Below, piece by piece: positions 42,476 to 51,347 of a stretch of 64,000 bases of DNA. The DNA is taken from assembly GCF_964246085.1 (NCBI RefSeq), contig NZ_CAXTPD010000002.1. One strand, given 5' to 3'. The notes beneath the pieces are model-generated. The model saw only the letters and a program-made list of their open reading frames with translations. It ran no database searches and was not told where the DNA came from. Within the stretch, counting starts at the first letter, position 1, and every line of letters starts with the position of its first letter. Both the position numbers and the translations under genes were made by a program. The DNA is from Brotaphodocola sp003480315 (GTDB lineage Bacteria; Bacillota; Clostridia; Lachnospirales; Lachnospiraceae).

Positions 42476-42945
42476 GTTGTCTCACCTTCTGTATTTGCTT
42501 CTGCTTCGTTGTGCACAGACGCTTCTTCCAGCTGCAGACACAGCTGTATTCCGTTTTTTCCATTTTTGTCCGGGTCTGTCTCAATCAGGCCGAACTGGTC
42601 AAACAGCGGATAAATATAGGATATTCCACGGATATCTCCCAGTGCCTTTGGCCGTTTCACATAGGGCTTTTCACCTTCCGAAAGACTTTCCTTCATCTTC
42701 AGCACATTCTGGAACGCCATCCGGACTGAGCTCCAGGTGATGGACTTGCTGTTCTCCCGCCGGTCTACCCAGAGTTCCTTTGTCAGGCCGCCATGTTTTC
42801 CTTCTTTCAGTGTGTAGGAATACGGAAGTCCGGACATAGTGCGAAGCGGCTCGCCCTAAAATGCCACGATGCATGCCCAGAGATGTTCCTCTGAAAAATC
42901 TTCCAGAAGTTCTGCCACCGCCGTCTGTTTCTCATCCTGTTCCAT
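42472..42945 (-). pseudogene. Uncharacterised protein gene interrupted by an in-frame TAG
   Basis: A start at 42945 with AAAGGGG 9 bases upstream opens a frame of 29 codons ending in TAG (42858-42856). The same frame continues for six codons to an ATG at 42837 and then 121 codons to the stop that overlaps the LysR start. The downstream ATG has no ribosome-binding site. The second part (GLPYSYTLKEGKHGG, then a helical segment and GDIRGISYIYPLF) resembles an uncharacterised clostridial family of similar size. Either a recent nonsense mutation, a read error or read-through would explain it. Without the TAG the product would be 157 residues. Confidence 0.7.
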
Positions 42946-43216
42946 GACTCCAAGCCCCTTTCCCAATCCGTTTTTTGTTACTGTTCACACACAATGTCAG
43001 TACCGTTTTTCTTATTCATGCGCTGCATGAACATCATTTTTATATATGAGTATAACACAGGATCCGACGAAAAAAAAGAAGCCTGTACGGCTTCAAACCT
43101 ATGATATTGACTTCCCGGTGGAAAAAGCATACAGTTAAGGGCAGACGTTACAGTTCCTGCAATACACAAACCACAGCGGGTTTTCTGAGCGAAAGTTCCC
43201 GCAGAAAGAAGGTTTT

Positions 43217-43732
43217 ATGAATCCAAATATGACTCCGCTTCCACCAGGCTACACCCACGTCCAGCACACCTTTGAGCCGGTCTTTGATGAACACTCCCGT
43301 ATTCTGATCCTCGGAAGCTTCCCTTCCGTAAAATCCCGGGAGATCCAGTTCTACTACGGTCATCCGCAGAACCGTTTCTGGAAGCTCATGGCTCAGCTTC
43401 TGGATGTTCCGGTTCCCCAGTCCATAGATGAAAAAAAGACCATGCTTCTCACACATGGTCTTGCTCTCTGGGATGTCATCGCATCCTGTGATATCAAAGG
43501 ATCCAGTGACAGCAGTATTAAAAATGCGGTTCCCGCAGACATCAGCCGGATTTTAAAAGCAGCCGATATCCAGACAATTATTGCCAACGGCGGCACCGCA
43601 TTCCGGCTTTACGAACGCTACTGCGAACCGGTTACCGGGCGCCCGGCTGCGCTCTGTCCTTCCACCAGTCCCGCAAACGCGGCTTTTTCCCTGGAACGGC
43701 TGTCCGAATGCTGGAGTAAATTTATTATCTAG
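43217..43732 (+). CDS. Hypoxanthine-DNA glycosylase (UDG superfamily, family 6-like)
   Basis: This repair enzyme would remove hypoxanthine formed by adenine deamination. The 171-residue protein has the family motif ILGSFPSVKSREIQFYYGHP near the N terminus, containing the water-activating region, and the C-terminal loop PSTSPANA. AAGAAGG lies 4 bases before the ATG. It overlaps aroK by 8 bp tail to tail. A gap of 271 bp precedes it with no other gene seen. Confidence 0.88.
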   Translation: MNPNMTPLPPGYTHVQHTFEPVFDEHSRILILGSFPSVKSREIQFYYGHPQNRFWKLMAQLLDVPVPQSIDEKKTMLLTHGLALWDVIASCDIKGSSDSSIKNAVPADISRILKAADIQTIIANGGTAFRLYERYCEPVTGRPAALCPSTSPANAAFSLERLSECWSKFII

Positions 43733-44252
43733 CCAGCTCGCCGTTCTCCATCCGCTGTTCCATGATCTTACGGAGTTCGTCTACACAGGTGCCCAGTGTC
43801 TTTCCGGTCTCGTCAATGGTCACGTCCGCATACTTTTCATAAAGCGGCACGCGCTCATTGTAGAGATCCAACAGGGTCATGCCGTCCTTTAAGGCTACTC
43901 CGCGGTCTTTTAAGTCGCCAAGGCGCTGCTTTACGTCCTCATAGCTCAGCTTTAAGTACACGACAGTGCTGATCTCATGCAGGTGTTCCATGGCCTTCGG
44001 GCCGTAGATCACACTGCCGCCCGGAGCAATCACGGAACGCTCTGTCTCCAGTTCAGCGTTAATATCTTCCTCAACCTTTAAAAAGCCATCGGTACCGCGC
44101 TCCGCGATGATTTCTTTTAAGAGCTGACCCGTCTTTTCCTGAATCACGATATCCACATCTACAAATGAATAGCCAAGACGTTTTGCCAGCAGAACGCCGA
44201 TGGTACTCTTACCGGATGCCGGCATGCCTACCAATGTAATGTTTGATTTCAT
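43725..44252 (-). CDS. aroK: Shikimate kinase
   Basis: AroK phosphorylates shikimate in aromatic amino acid synthesis. The 175-residue protein has the P-loop GMPASGKST, the shikimate-binding DVDIVIQEKTG and Arg in the RGTDGF region, and the GGSVIYGP loop in place of the usual GGG. No other aro genes are adjacent. Its ATG overlaps the stop codon of the flavin reductase gene by 4 bp (44249-44252). Confidence 0.9.
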   Translation of the reverse strand: MKSNITLVGMPASGKSTIGVLLAKRLGYSFVDVDIVIQEKTGQLLKEIIAERGTDGFLKVEEDINAELETERSVIAPGGSVIYGPKAMEHLHEISTVVYLKLSYEDVKQRLGDLKDRGVALKDGMTLLDLYNERVPLYEKYADVTIDETGKTLGTCVDELRKIMEQRMENGELAR

Positions 44253-44923
44253 TTTGCTTTCCTCCGTGTGTGTTTCGCTGTTTCTGAAGGTTTGCTGCTA
44301 TCTTTCTGGTTCTTTTTGTCATTCATCCTTCCGGCTAATTTTCCATTGCCGGTTTTTTTGCTGTCTTTCCGTACCGAATATCCAAAGGTTCCGATCTTCT
44401 CTCCCAGTTCAAAATACGTTCCATGGGAGTAGCTGACCAGCTTTGCGTCATTTAAATGGAAGGTCCCCTTCTCATCCATGTAACGGTCATCCACCGTTAC
44501 GCCCAGAATCTCCGCAATGAACATGTCATGGCTTCCAAGCTCCACCACCTGCTTCACTTTACACTCCAGGTTTAACGGACTCTCCGCAATGCCCGGTGCG
44601 CTGATATGCTGAGATGGAAGCGGTGTCAGCTTCATCTCCTGGAACTTATCTGTATCGCGACCGGATTTTACGCCGCAGTAGTCGGTGGCAAACACCAGAT
44701 CCTTTGTCACCAGATTGACCACGAATTCGCCGGTCTCTTTGATGATGTCGTAAGAATAGCGCTCTTTCCGCACGGAAATAGAAAGCATAGCCGGGGCAGA
44801 GCAGACGGTTCCAGCCCAGGCTACCGTTATGATATTTGGCTTTTCACCGGGCCGTGCGCAGCTTACCATCACGGCCGGTACCGGGTACAGCATGTTGCCG
44901 CCCCGCCAGCTCTGTTTTCCCAT
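44249..44923 (-). CDS. Flavin reductase family protein
   Basis: The 224-residue protein belongs to the FMN-binding split-barrel flavoredoxin/flavin-reductase family. The N-terminal PVPAVMVSCARPGEKPNIITVAW and ISVRKERYSYDIIKETGEFVVN segments are typical. The last 40 residues form a basic, low-complexity tail (lysine-rich, ending TRRKAK) that is unusual and might bind nucleic acid or membranes. It is coupled to aroK by a 4-bp overlap. Redox partner is unknown. Confidence 0.88.
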   Translation of the reverse strand: MGKQSWRGGNMLYPVPAVMVSCARPGEKPNIITVAWAGTVCSAPAMLSISVRKERYSYDIIKETGEFVVNLVTKDLVFATDYCGVKSGRDTDKFQEMKLTPLPSQHISAPGIAESPLNLECKVKQVVELGSHDMFIAEILGVTVDDRYMDEKGTFHLNDAKLVSYSHGTYFELGEKIGTFGYSVRKDSKKTGNGKLAGRMNDKKNQKDSSKPSETAKHTRRKAK

Positions 44924-44935
44924 ATTTTTCTCCTC

Positions 44936-46603
44936 TTAGTTCTCGCAGGCAATCATGATGGACGGGATCAGCTGTTTCTTTCTGGATACCACGCCCGGAA
45001 GCTCTACCACATTCGCTTCATCGTCAGCACCAGCTTCTTCCATATGGAATGCAGCGCGGATGAGCGCTTCTGCACCCTCGCCCTCGCAAAGCAGGGAGGT
45101 AGACTCGGTCAGGATATTGGTCAGCATGAAGAAGATCATATCCACACCGTGCTCCTCGTGGGGCTTCTTTAAGAACGGAAGCAGACGCTCCTTTAACTCT
45201 ACCAGCTCATCTGCATTTAAGGAGCTGATCTGGCCTACACCATAACTGGTTTTACCGGAATTGAACAGCTTGAAATCCTGATAGAAGATTTCATCATTGC
45301 TCTTGCCGCGCAGGTTGCTTCCTGCTGAGAACATGTCGGCTGCATAGCGGTCCATATCGATCTCGGCAATCCTTGCCAGCTCAGTTGCTGCCATTTTGTC
45401 GATCGGGGTGCAGGTCGGAGAACGGAATAACAGGGTATCGGAGATGATAGCACTGCACAGCATGCCTGCGGTTGCCTTATCGATCTCTATATTGTTCTCA
45501 TGATACATCTGATAAACGATGGTTGCGGTACATCCCACCGGCTGATTGCGGAAGAATACCGGTGAGATAGTCTCTACGGTACCTAATTTATGGTGGTCAA
45601 TGATTTCCTGGATGTCTGCATTCTCCAGACCATCTACGGCCTGATTCTTCTCATTGTGATCTACCAGGATGATCTGCTTTCCCTTTGCACCAAGCAAATT
45701 TCTGCGGGAGATCATGCCCAGGTACTTACCGTCCTTGTCCAGAACCGGGAAATCACGATGACGCTTGCTTGCCATAACCTCTTTCACATCATCGATGCAG
45801 TCGCTGTCCTCAAAGGTGATGAGGTCCTCGGTCTTCATGAAATGACCGATCGGCATACTCTGGTTGATGAGGCGGGCAGCAGTATACGCGTCGTACGGAG
45901 TGGTCATGACCGTGCAGCCATGCTCCTGCGCAAGCTTGCGGATGGTCATGGAAACTGCGGCGCCCTCGCAGACGATAATGCAGTCTGCCTCCATCTCGAT
46001 GGCACACAGCTGGGACTCATAACGGTTGCCCAGGATAACCAGATCATGCTCTGAGATATAATACTCCATCATATCCGGGTTTGCCGCTGCGATCAGTACC
46101 TTTCCCTGATTGAAATAATCATTCTCGTCACCCACGACCATGGCGCCTTCCAGAGTTTCCAGAATGTTCTTGTACTGCGTATGTGCCTTGGACAGGATAC
46201 TGCTGTCTAACACGTTCATGTAGGATTTTGTAATATCACCAACTGTGATCAGGCCCTCCAGAACCCCTTTCTCGCTGACTGCCGGCAGAGTCACAACATG
46301 GGCATCCTGCATCAGGTTCCATGCCTTCTTTAAGGAAATATTGCGGTCTACGCCTTTGGTCGCGCGGATCTCAATATCCTTAACCTGGGTTTTTACACTC
46401 TCGATCAGCTGCGGAGCCTCTACATGAAAGTAGTTGAGTACATACTGGGTCTCCTCATTTACATGACCGGCGCGGCCTGCCATATATTCATTTCCGGTGA
46501 TCTTAGATTTCAATGCTGCGTAGCAGATTGCGGAACAGATAGAATCGGTATCCGGATTCTTATGTCCGATTACGATCGTCCGTCTTTTTCTCTCTTCTGA
46601 CAT
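44936..46603 (-). CDS. ppaC: Mn-dependent inorganic pyrophosphatase with CBS and DRTGG domains
   Basis: This family II (DHH) pyrophosphatase pulls biosynthetic reactions by splitting PPi. Of 555 residues, the N-terminal DHH part has GHKNPDTDSICSA. A regulatory insert of about 245 residues contains two CBS repeats with a DRTGG domain between them. The catalytic part resumes with VDHNEKNQA and DHHKLG, then the DHHA2 domain. CBS domains in such enzymes bind adenine nucleotides, including diadenosine polyphosphates. The start at 46603 is 5 bases after GAGGAGG; the frame extends 20 codons upstream without a ribosome-binding site. Confidence 0.95.
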   Translation of the reverse strand: MSEERKRRTIVIGHKNPDTDSICSAICYAALKSKITGNEYMAGRAGHVNEETQYVLNYFHVEAPQLIESVKTQVKDIEIRATKGVDRNISLKKAWNLMQDAHVVTLPAVSEKGVLEGLITVGDITKSYMNVLDSSILSKAHTQYKNILETLEGAMVVGDENDYFNQGKVLIAAANPDMMEYYISEHDLVILGNRYESQLCAIEMEADCIIVCEGAAVSMTIRKLAQEHGCTVMTTPYDAYTAARLINQSMPIGHFMKTEDLITFEDSDCIDDVKEVMASKRHRDFPVLDKDGKYLGMISRRNLLGAKGKQIILVDHNEKNQAVDGLENADIQEIIDHHKLGTVETISPVFFRNQPVGCTATIVYQMYHENNIEIDKATAGMLCSAIISDTLLFRSPTCTPIDKMAATELARIAEIDMDRYAADMFSAGSNLRGKSNDEIFYQDFKLFNSGKTSYGVGQISSLNADELVELKERLLPFLKKPHEEHGVDMIFFMLTNILTESTSLLCEGEGAEALIRAAFHMEEAGADDEANVVELPGVVSRKKQLIPSIMIACEN

Positions 46604-46823
46604 AATGTCCTCCTCTTGTTGGTGCTTGTCGAAATCTCTTTTGCTATTTTCACAAAGAATCATTTCTCCGCGAAATATAATTATGGATTTTGCACTATAT
46701 TTTACATTTTGTTCATGTGCCGTTCATAATTTATTCACAACTATTTCCTATACTGAAAATGTCTTAAGAAAACGGTTGTAACTTGATGAAACAGTCAAAT
46801 TGCACATAGATTTTTCATAATTG

Positions 46824-46850
46824 CCCCGGCTGGACGAAAGTCCACCGGGG
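46824..46850. terminator. GNRA-capped hairpin after the ROK gene
   Basis: CCCCGG-c-TGGAC, loop GAAA, GTCCA-CCGGGG. There is no U-tract on either side directly next to the stem. It is the second of two hairpins after the ROK stop codon. Confidence 0.4.
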
Positions 46851-46893
46851 TCTCCTCATTTTATCTGATTTTACGCGGTTTTGCAAGAGTTTA

Positions 46894-46928
46894 CCCGGAG
46901 CAATCCTGCTCCGGGCATTTCTTTTTTT
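46894..46928 (+). terminator. Hairpin with T-tract on + strand after the ROK gene
   Basis: CCCGGAGCA (46894-46902) and TGCTCCGGG (46907-46915) pair perfectly; CATTTC and seven Ts follow on the + strand. No + strand gene ends here. On the minus strand it lies 26 nt after the ROK stop codon, so it is the likely 3' end of that transcript. Confidence 0.6.
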
Positions 46929-46941
46929 AATACATGTATCC

Positions 46942-47895
46942 TTAACCAAGCACCAGACGGGCTGCTCCGTAAATTCCCGCATCATTTCCCAGTTTTGCCA
47001 GGCCAATCACGCCCTTATTCTGTGAAATAGGAGAATAGTGCTGATAATATTTGTCGATGATATCAATTAAAAACTGACCTGCCTTTGACACACCGCCTCC
47101 AATGACAAACATCTGCGGATCTACCGTCATGGCAATGCCTGCCAGAGCCACGCCCAGATAACGGCCCACCGTCTCCACCACGGAGAGCGCCAGCTCATCC
47201 CCGGCCTTTGCTGCATCCAGAACATCCTTCGCTGTTACTGCGTCACCATACTGGCGAAGTACAGAAGGAGTCTCCTCTCCTGCCATGCGGCGTCTCGCCT
47301 CTCTGGCGATACCGGTTGCACTGGCAATCTGTTCCACACAGCCTACACCACCGCAGTTGCAGTGCTCCCACTCCTCATCGCGTACATGGATATGACCGAT
47401 TTCACCGCCCAGGCCATGCTTTCCGGCAATGATCTTCTCATCAATAATAATGCCGCCGCCCACGCCGGTTCCCAGGGTTACCATGACAATGTCGGTAAAG
47501 CCCATACCGCCGCCGCGCCACATTTCACCCAGGGCTGCCACATTGGCATCATTTCCGCTCTGGACCGGAATTCCATCCAGCATGGCACTGAGCTCCTTCT
47601 GGGGATTTACATTCCGCCAGCCCAGATTCACGCAGACCTCCACATAGCCATCCGGCATGACCGGTCCCGGAATACCAAGTCCTGCTCCCAGAATGTCAGA
47701 AAAGTGGATTTCCTTTTCCATAAGAACTTCCCGGATGGAAGCTGCCACATCCTCTAAAATATAGCGGCCTCCCTCTTCCTTTCTGGTCGGAACCTCCCAC
47801 TTAAACAGCAGGGTACCATCTGTCTCAAATAAACCAATCTTAACGGAGGTTCCCCCCACGTCAATGCCAATACATTTCTTTTCGCTTTCGTGCAT
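46942..47895 (-). CDS. glcK: ROK-family glucokinase
   Basis: The enzyme phosphorylates glucose (or a related sugar) in the cytosol. The 317-residue protein has the ATP-binding DVGGTSVKIG motif at the start, the ROK signature with zinc-binding CNCGGVGCVEQ, and GNDANVAALGE with the catalytic Asp. There is no helix-turn-helix, so it is a kinase rather than a repressor. The start at 47895 is 6 bases after AAGGAG. A strong hairpin separates it from the upstream transketolase gene. Confidence 0.92.
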   Translation of the reverse strand: MHESEKKCIGIDVGGTSVKIGLFETDGTLLFKWEVPTRKEEGGRYILEDVAASIREVLMEKEIHFSDILGAGLGIPGPVMPDGYVEVCVNLGWRNVNPQKELSAMLDGIPVQSGNDANVAALGEMWRGGGMGFTDIVMVTLGTGVGGGIIIDEKIIAGKHGLGGEIGHIHVRDEEWEHCNCGGVGCVEQIASATGIAREARRRMAGEETPSVLRQYGDAVTAKDVLDAAKAGDELALSVVETVGRYLGVALAGIAMTVDPQMFVIGGGVSKAGQFLIDIIDKYYQHYSPISQNKGVIGLAKLGNDAGIYGAARLVLG

Positions 47896-47919
47896 GCCGT
47901 TCTCCTTCCCGGTACCCAC

Positions 47920-47949
47920 ACCGCCCGGCAGATTTTTCTGCCGGGCGGT
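47920..47949. terminator. 13-bp perfect hairpin between tkt and the ROK gene
   Basis: ACCGCCCGGCAGA and TCTGCCGGGCGGT pair perfectly around a TTTT loop, 28 nt after the transketolase stop codon. On the minus strand GTGGGTACC follows, without Us. It could stall polymerase or stabilise the tkt mRNA end, and lies just before the kinase ribosome-binding site. Confidence 0.5.
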
Positions 47950-47977
47950 ACGGGCTGCATATTTCTTTTATAAGATC

Positions 47978-49966
47978 TTACAGGCTGCGTGCTACATCAG
48001 CAACATGCTCTGCAGTAAATCCAAAGTGTTCAAAAAGCTGTGCTGCCGGACCGCTTGCACCGAAACCGGTCATAGTCACGCATGCGCCGTCCAGACCAAC
48101 GTACTTGCCCCAGCCAAAGTCGCTCAGTGCCTCTACGGCAACACGTTTGCGGACTTCTTTCGGAAGTACGGACTCCTTATATTCTGCGGACTGCTCCTCA
48201 AACAGATCCATACACGGCATGGATACAACGCGTACCTTTCTGCCCTCTGCTGCCAGGATCTCTTTTGCCTTTACAGAAAGCTCTACCTCAGAACCTGACG
48301 CGATCAGGATCAGATCCGGGGTTCCCTCACAGTCATCGATCACATAGCCGCCCTTTAAGGCATCCTTGCAGCTTCCCGGCATCGGAGCCAGGTTCTGTCT
48401 GGACAGTACCAGTGCGGTCGGGGTGGTCTTGGAGGTAACTGCGCTGTACCAGGCTGCTGCCGTCTCAGTTGCGTCACACGGACGGAATACATGGAAATTC
48501 GGCATTGCGCGGAACATAGCCAGCTGCTCGATCGGCTCGTGGGTCGGTCCATCCTCGCCTACACCAATGCTGTCGTGAGTGAAGACGAAGGTTAACGGCA
48601 TCTTCATCAGGGCAGACAGACGTGCCATCGGCTTGGTGTAATCACTGAATACAAAGAAGGTGGATACATAGGTCCGCAGGCCGCCATGCAGCATCATACC
48701 GTTTCCGATTGCCGTCATAGCCAGCTCACGAACACCAAAGTGCATATTTCTGCCAGCGTAATCTGCCTTGGAGAAATCTCCTGCATCGCTCATGTTGGTC
48801 TTGTTGGACGGAGCCAGGTCAGCAGAGCCGCCGATCAGGTTCGGCATGCGGTCTTTTAACTTGTTGATGATCTTACCGGACAGGTTACGGGTTGCCTCAG
48901 CCTTCTCGCTGTTTGCCCAGAAGGAATCGTCCTCCATAAGTGCCTTTGCAAGCTCGTCCGTGTCTCCGTAATACTGGTTCCAGAGTGCTTCCATCTCCGG
49001 GTACTCCTGGCAGTATGCAGCAAACATCACATTCCATGCAGCCTCAGTCTCAGCCTTTTCCTCTGCCGCCTTTGCATAGTGGTCATACACCTCCTGCGGC
49101 ACATAGAACGGCTCTTTGGACGGCCATCCCAGGAAATCCTTCATAGCTTCGATATTCTCTTCGCCTAAAGGCTCGCCGTGCGCACTTGCCTTGCCCTGTT
49201 TTGCCGGGCAGCCATAACCGATCTGGGTATGGATAGTGATAAAGGACGGGCGGGTGGTATCCGCTTTTGCCTCTTCGATGGCTTTGCCGATCTCCTCCAG
49301 GTTGTTGCCGTCTGCAACGTCCAGAGTCTGGAAACCAAATGCAGCCATGCGCTCCTGTACATTCTCGGTAAATGCGATATCGGTGCTTCCCTCGATGGAG
49401 ATGCGGTTGGAATCATATAATACGATAAGCTTGGAAAGGCCCAGGGTTCCTGCCAGGGAGAATGCCTCGGAGGAAATGCCTTCCATCATACAGCCGTCGC
49501 CGCCCAGAACATAGGTGTAATGGTCAACGACCGGATAATTCTCTTTGTTGAAGATAGCTGCCAGATGTGCTTCTGCTGCTGCCATGCCGACTGCCATACC
49601 CATGCCGGCACCTAACGGTCCGGTCGTTGCTTCAACACCAACGGTGTGGCCATACTCCGGATGACCTGCTGTCTTGGAGCCTAACTGACGGAAATTCATC
49701 AGATCTTCCTTAGACAGATCACCGTATCCAAATAAATGGAGCAGGGAATATAACAGCATGGAGCCATGACCGCCGGATAAAATAAAGCGGTCGCGGTTTG
49801 CCCACTGCGGATCTGCCGGATTGTGGTTCATGTGGTTCATCCAGAGTTCATATGCTGCCGGAGCACTGCCTAACGGAAGACCCGGATGACCGGATTTTGC
49901 TTTCTGGATCGCATCTGCGGATAATACGCGGATTGCGTTCACAGACATGGTATCGATAGTGTTCAT
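47978..49966 (-). CDS. tkt: Transketolase
   Basis: Transketolase moves two-carbon units in the non-oxidative pentose phosphate pathway. The 662-residue protein is full length, with the thiamine diphosphate motif GDGCMMEGISSEA, the conserved SGHPGLPLG and HDSIGVGEDGPTHEP regions and a C-terminal domain. The start at 49966 is 8 bases after AGGAGG; the upstream in-frame ATG lacks a site. It lies 44 bp after the DUF5711 gene. Confidence 0.97.
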   Translation of the reverse strand: MNTIDTMSVNAIRVLSADAIQKAKSGHPGLPLGSAPAAYELWMNHMNHNPADPQWANRDRFILSGGHGSMLLYSLLHLFGYGDLSKEDLMNFRQLGSKTAGHPEYGHTVGVEATTGPLGAGMGMAVGMAAAEAHLAAIFNKENYPVVDHYTYVLGGDGCMMEGISSEAFSLAGTLGLSKLIVLYDSNRISIEGSTDIAFTENVQERMAAFGFQTLDVADGNNLEEIGKAIEEAKADTTRPSFITIHTQIGYGCPAKQGKASAHGEPLGEENIEAMKDFLGWPSKEPFYVPQEVYDHYAKAAEEKAETEAAWNVMFAAYCQEYPEMEALWNQYYGDTDELAKALMEDDSFWANSEKAEATRNLSGKIINKLKDRMPNLIGGSADLAPSNKTNMSDAGDFSKADYAGRNMHFGVRELAMTAIGNGMMLHGGLRTYVSTFFVFSDYTKPMARLSALMKMPLTFVFTHDSIGVGEDGPTHEPIEQLAMFRAMPNFHVFRPCDATETAAAWYSAVTSKTTPTALVLSRQNLAPMPGSCKDALKGGYVIDDCEGTPDLILIASGSEVELSVKAKEILAAEGRKVRVVSMPCMDLFEEQSAEYKESVLPKEVRKRVAVEALSDFGWGKYVGLDGACVTMTGFGASGPAAQLFEHFGFTAEHVADVARSL

Positions 49967-50010
49967 TGGTGAGACCTCCTGGTATTGTATAATTTTGTAT
50001 TGCATACTTG

Positions 50011-51279
50011 CTAACGCAGCTTCAGCTCCTGCATCTGCTGCGGACCGGTTACCACCAGTGTTCCCGGGAACCGTCCTTTTCTGATCTTCGAAACAGGAAA
50101 ATCAAACGTTGCATCAAATTTTTCTGTTCCGCTCATATTATAAATCCTGCAGGAATCTTCATTGTACAGGATGATCAGATCTCCGTCAAAATCTGCATGG
50201 GTATATTCGAAATTGAATTCCTTGCTCAGCACATGGGTACCGTCCTTTTTGTAAACCTCCAGGCGGCTTCCGTATTCTCCGTTGGTATTGCGGACAATGG
50301 CTGCCGCATACTCATCGGAGTAGAATACACTGTCGATCCGCTCCTCAATGTTTCTCTGCTCCACCAGCTCCGGTGACGCCAGGTTTCTGGAAGAGAAAAA
50401 GGTTAAGGCCTTGCCGGAAAACGCACAGGAATATGGATTTCCCATATAGGTTACCCTTGGTACCATATCCCCCTGGAATTCGTCATCAAAGCCGCCCACC
50501 AGACGGTTCGGCACATTCTTTCCGATCTCGGAAAAGTCGTAAAATACCACACGGTTTTTCAGTTCACTGCCCTGCAGATAAACAAAGGAGCTCATCAGCT
50601 GAGTGCCGTCATCTGACAATGCGATATCAAGCGGATAGCCGTCTCCCGACATGTTGGTCTTGACGGTGATATCCAGGGAAGTGCCGTCTTTCTGAAAAAA
50701 TGTGATATAGCTGGAAGCAGAATCTTCCAGCACAGCAGCCGTAACACCGGTCCCGGATACTGCCACCTTGCTGATGGGAAGCACCGTTGTTGCCTGCCCC
50801 AGTGTTCCGTCTGTATTGCATATGTAAATGCTGTTGCCCTGCATATCCGCAATGGCTGCGTAATCTCCCTTTACGGAAATGATGGGAGATTTCATCTCAT
50901 AGCTCTCTGTCCAGACTGTGCGTCCCCGGTTGTCCAGGTAAGAAGCACCGTCCTTCGTGTATTTTAAAACATTCGTTCCAAAGCTCTCGTAGCCCACAAG
51001 GCTTCCCTCGTTTAAATCCACCTGCCATGCTGTTTCATAACCGGAATAGCGGTAATTGCGCTGATAAAAGAACCAGGCAGCCGCGCCTGCGGCAATCAAC
51101 AGCAGTACCAGTAATACGAGGATCCACCGGTGACGCAGTACCCGGTTATGAGCCCTGCGCACCACCGCTTCACTGTCTTCTTCCGGTTCAGCGTTCCATG
51201 CGGGCTGCTGCGGACTGACGATCTGTCTGCGCAGCTTATCTTTCTTACTTTCTCTGCTCATGGAGCTGAAATCACTCAT
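50011..51279 (-). CDS. DUF5711 membrane-anchored beta-propeller-like protein
   Basis: The function is unknown. The 422-residue protein has a basic cytosolic N terminus, one transmembrane helix at 52-73 and a large outer domain. That domain consists of repeated four-strand blades (for example GDYAAIADMQGNSIYICN and DEYAAAIVRNTNGEYGSRLEVY). The pattern fits DUF5711, which is found in Lachnospiraceae envelopes. It is transcribed with the LysM-protein gene upstream (68 bp gap) and possibly with tkt. Confidence 0.82.
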   Translation of the reverse strand: MSDFSSMSRESKKDKLRRQIVSPQQPAWNAEPEEDSEAVVRRAHNRVLRHRWILVLLVLLLIAAGAAAWFFYQRNYRYSGYETAWQVDLNEGSLVGYESFGTNVLKYTKDGASYLDNRGRTVWTESYEMKSPIISVKGDYAAIADMQGNSIYICNTDGTLGQATTVLPISKVAVSGTGVTAAVLEDSASSYITFFQKDGTSLDITVKTNMSGDGYPLDIALSDDGTQLMSSFVYLQGSELKNRVVFYDFSEIGKNVPNRLVGGFDDEFQGDMVPRVTYMGNPYSCAFSGKALTFFSSRNLASPELVEQRNIEERIDSVFYSDEYAAAIVRNTNGEYGSRLEVYKKDGTHVLSKEFNFEYTHADFDGDLIILYNEDSCRIYNMSGTEKFDATFDFPVSKIRKGRFPGTLVVTGPQQMQELKLR

Positions 51280-51347
51280 CTCTTTTGTCTCCTAACATAG
51301 CCTTTCCGTTGCCTCCAACAGTGAAGGATATATAAATTCAGTATACA

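Larger units (their letters stand above)
46604..46941. other. Intergenic region between pyrophosphatase and ROK kinase genes
   Basis: This AT-rich stretch of 338 bp holds two GC-rich hairpins downstream of the ROK gene. One lies at 46824-46850, with a GAAA tetraloop, and the other at 46894-46915. The rest is the presumed promoter region of the pyrophosphatase gene. No reading frame is convincing. Confidence 0.6.

Noticed and set aside
42978..43169. 63-codon minus-strand frame upstream of the TAG-interrupted gene
   Set aside because: It lacks a ribosome-binding site and any family features, and is probably non-coding.
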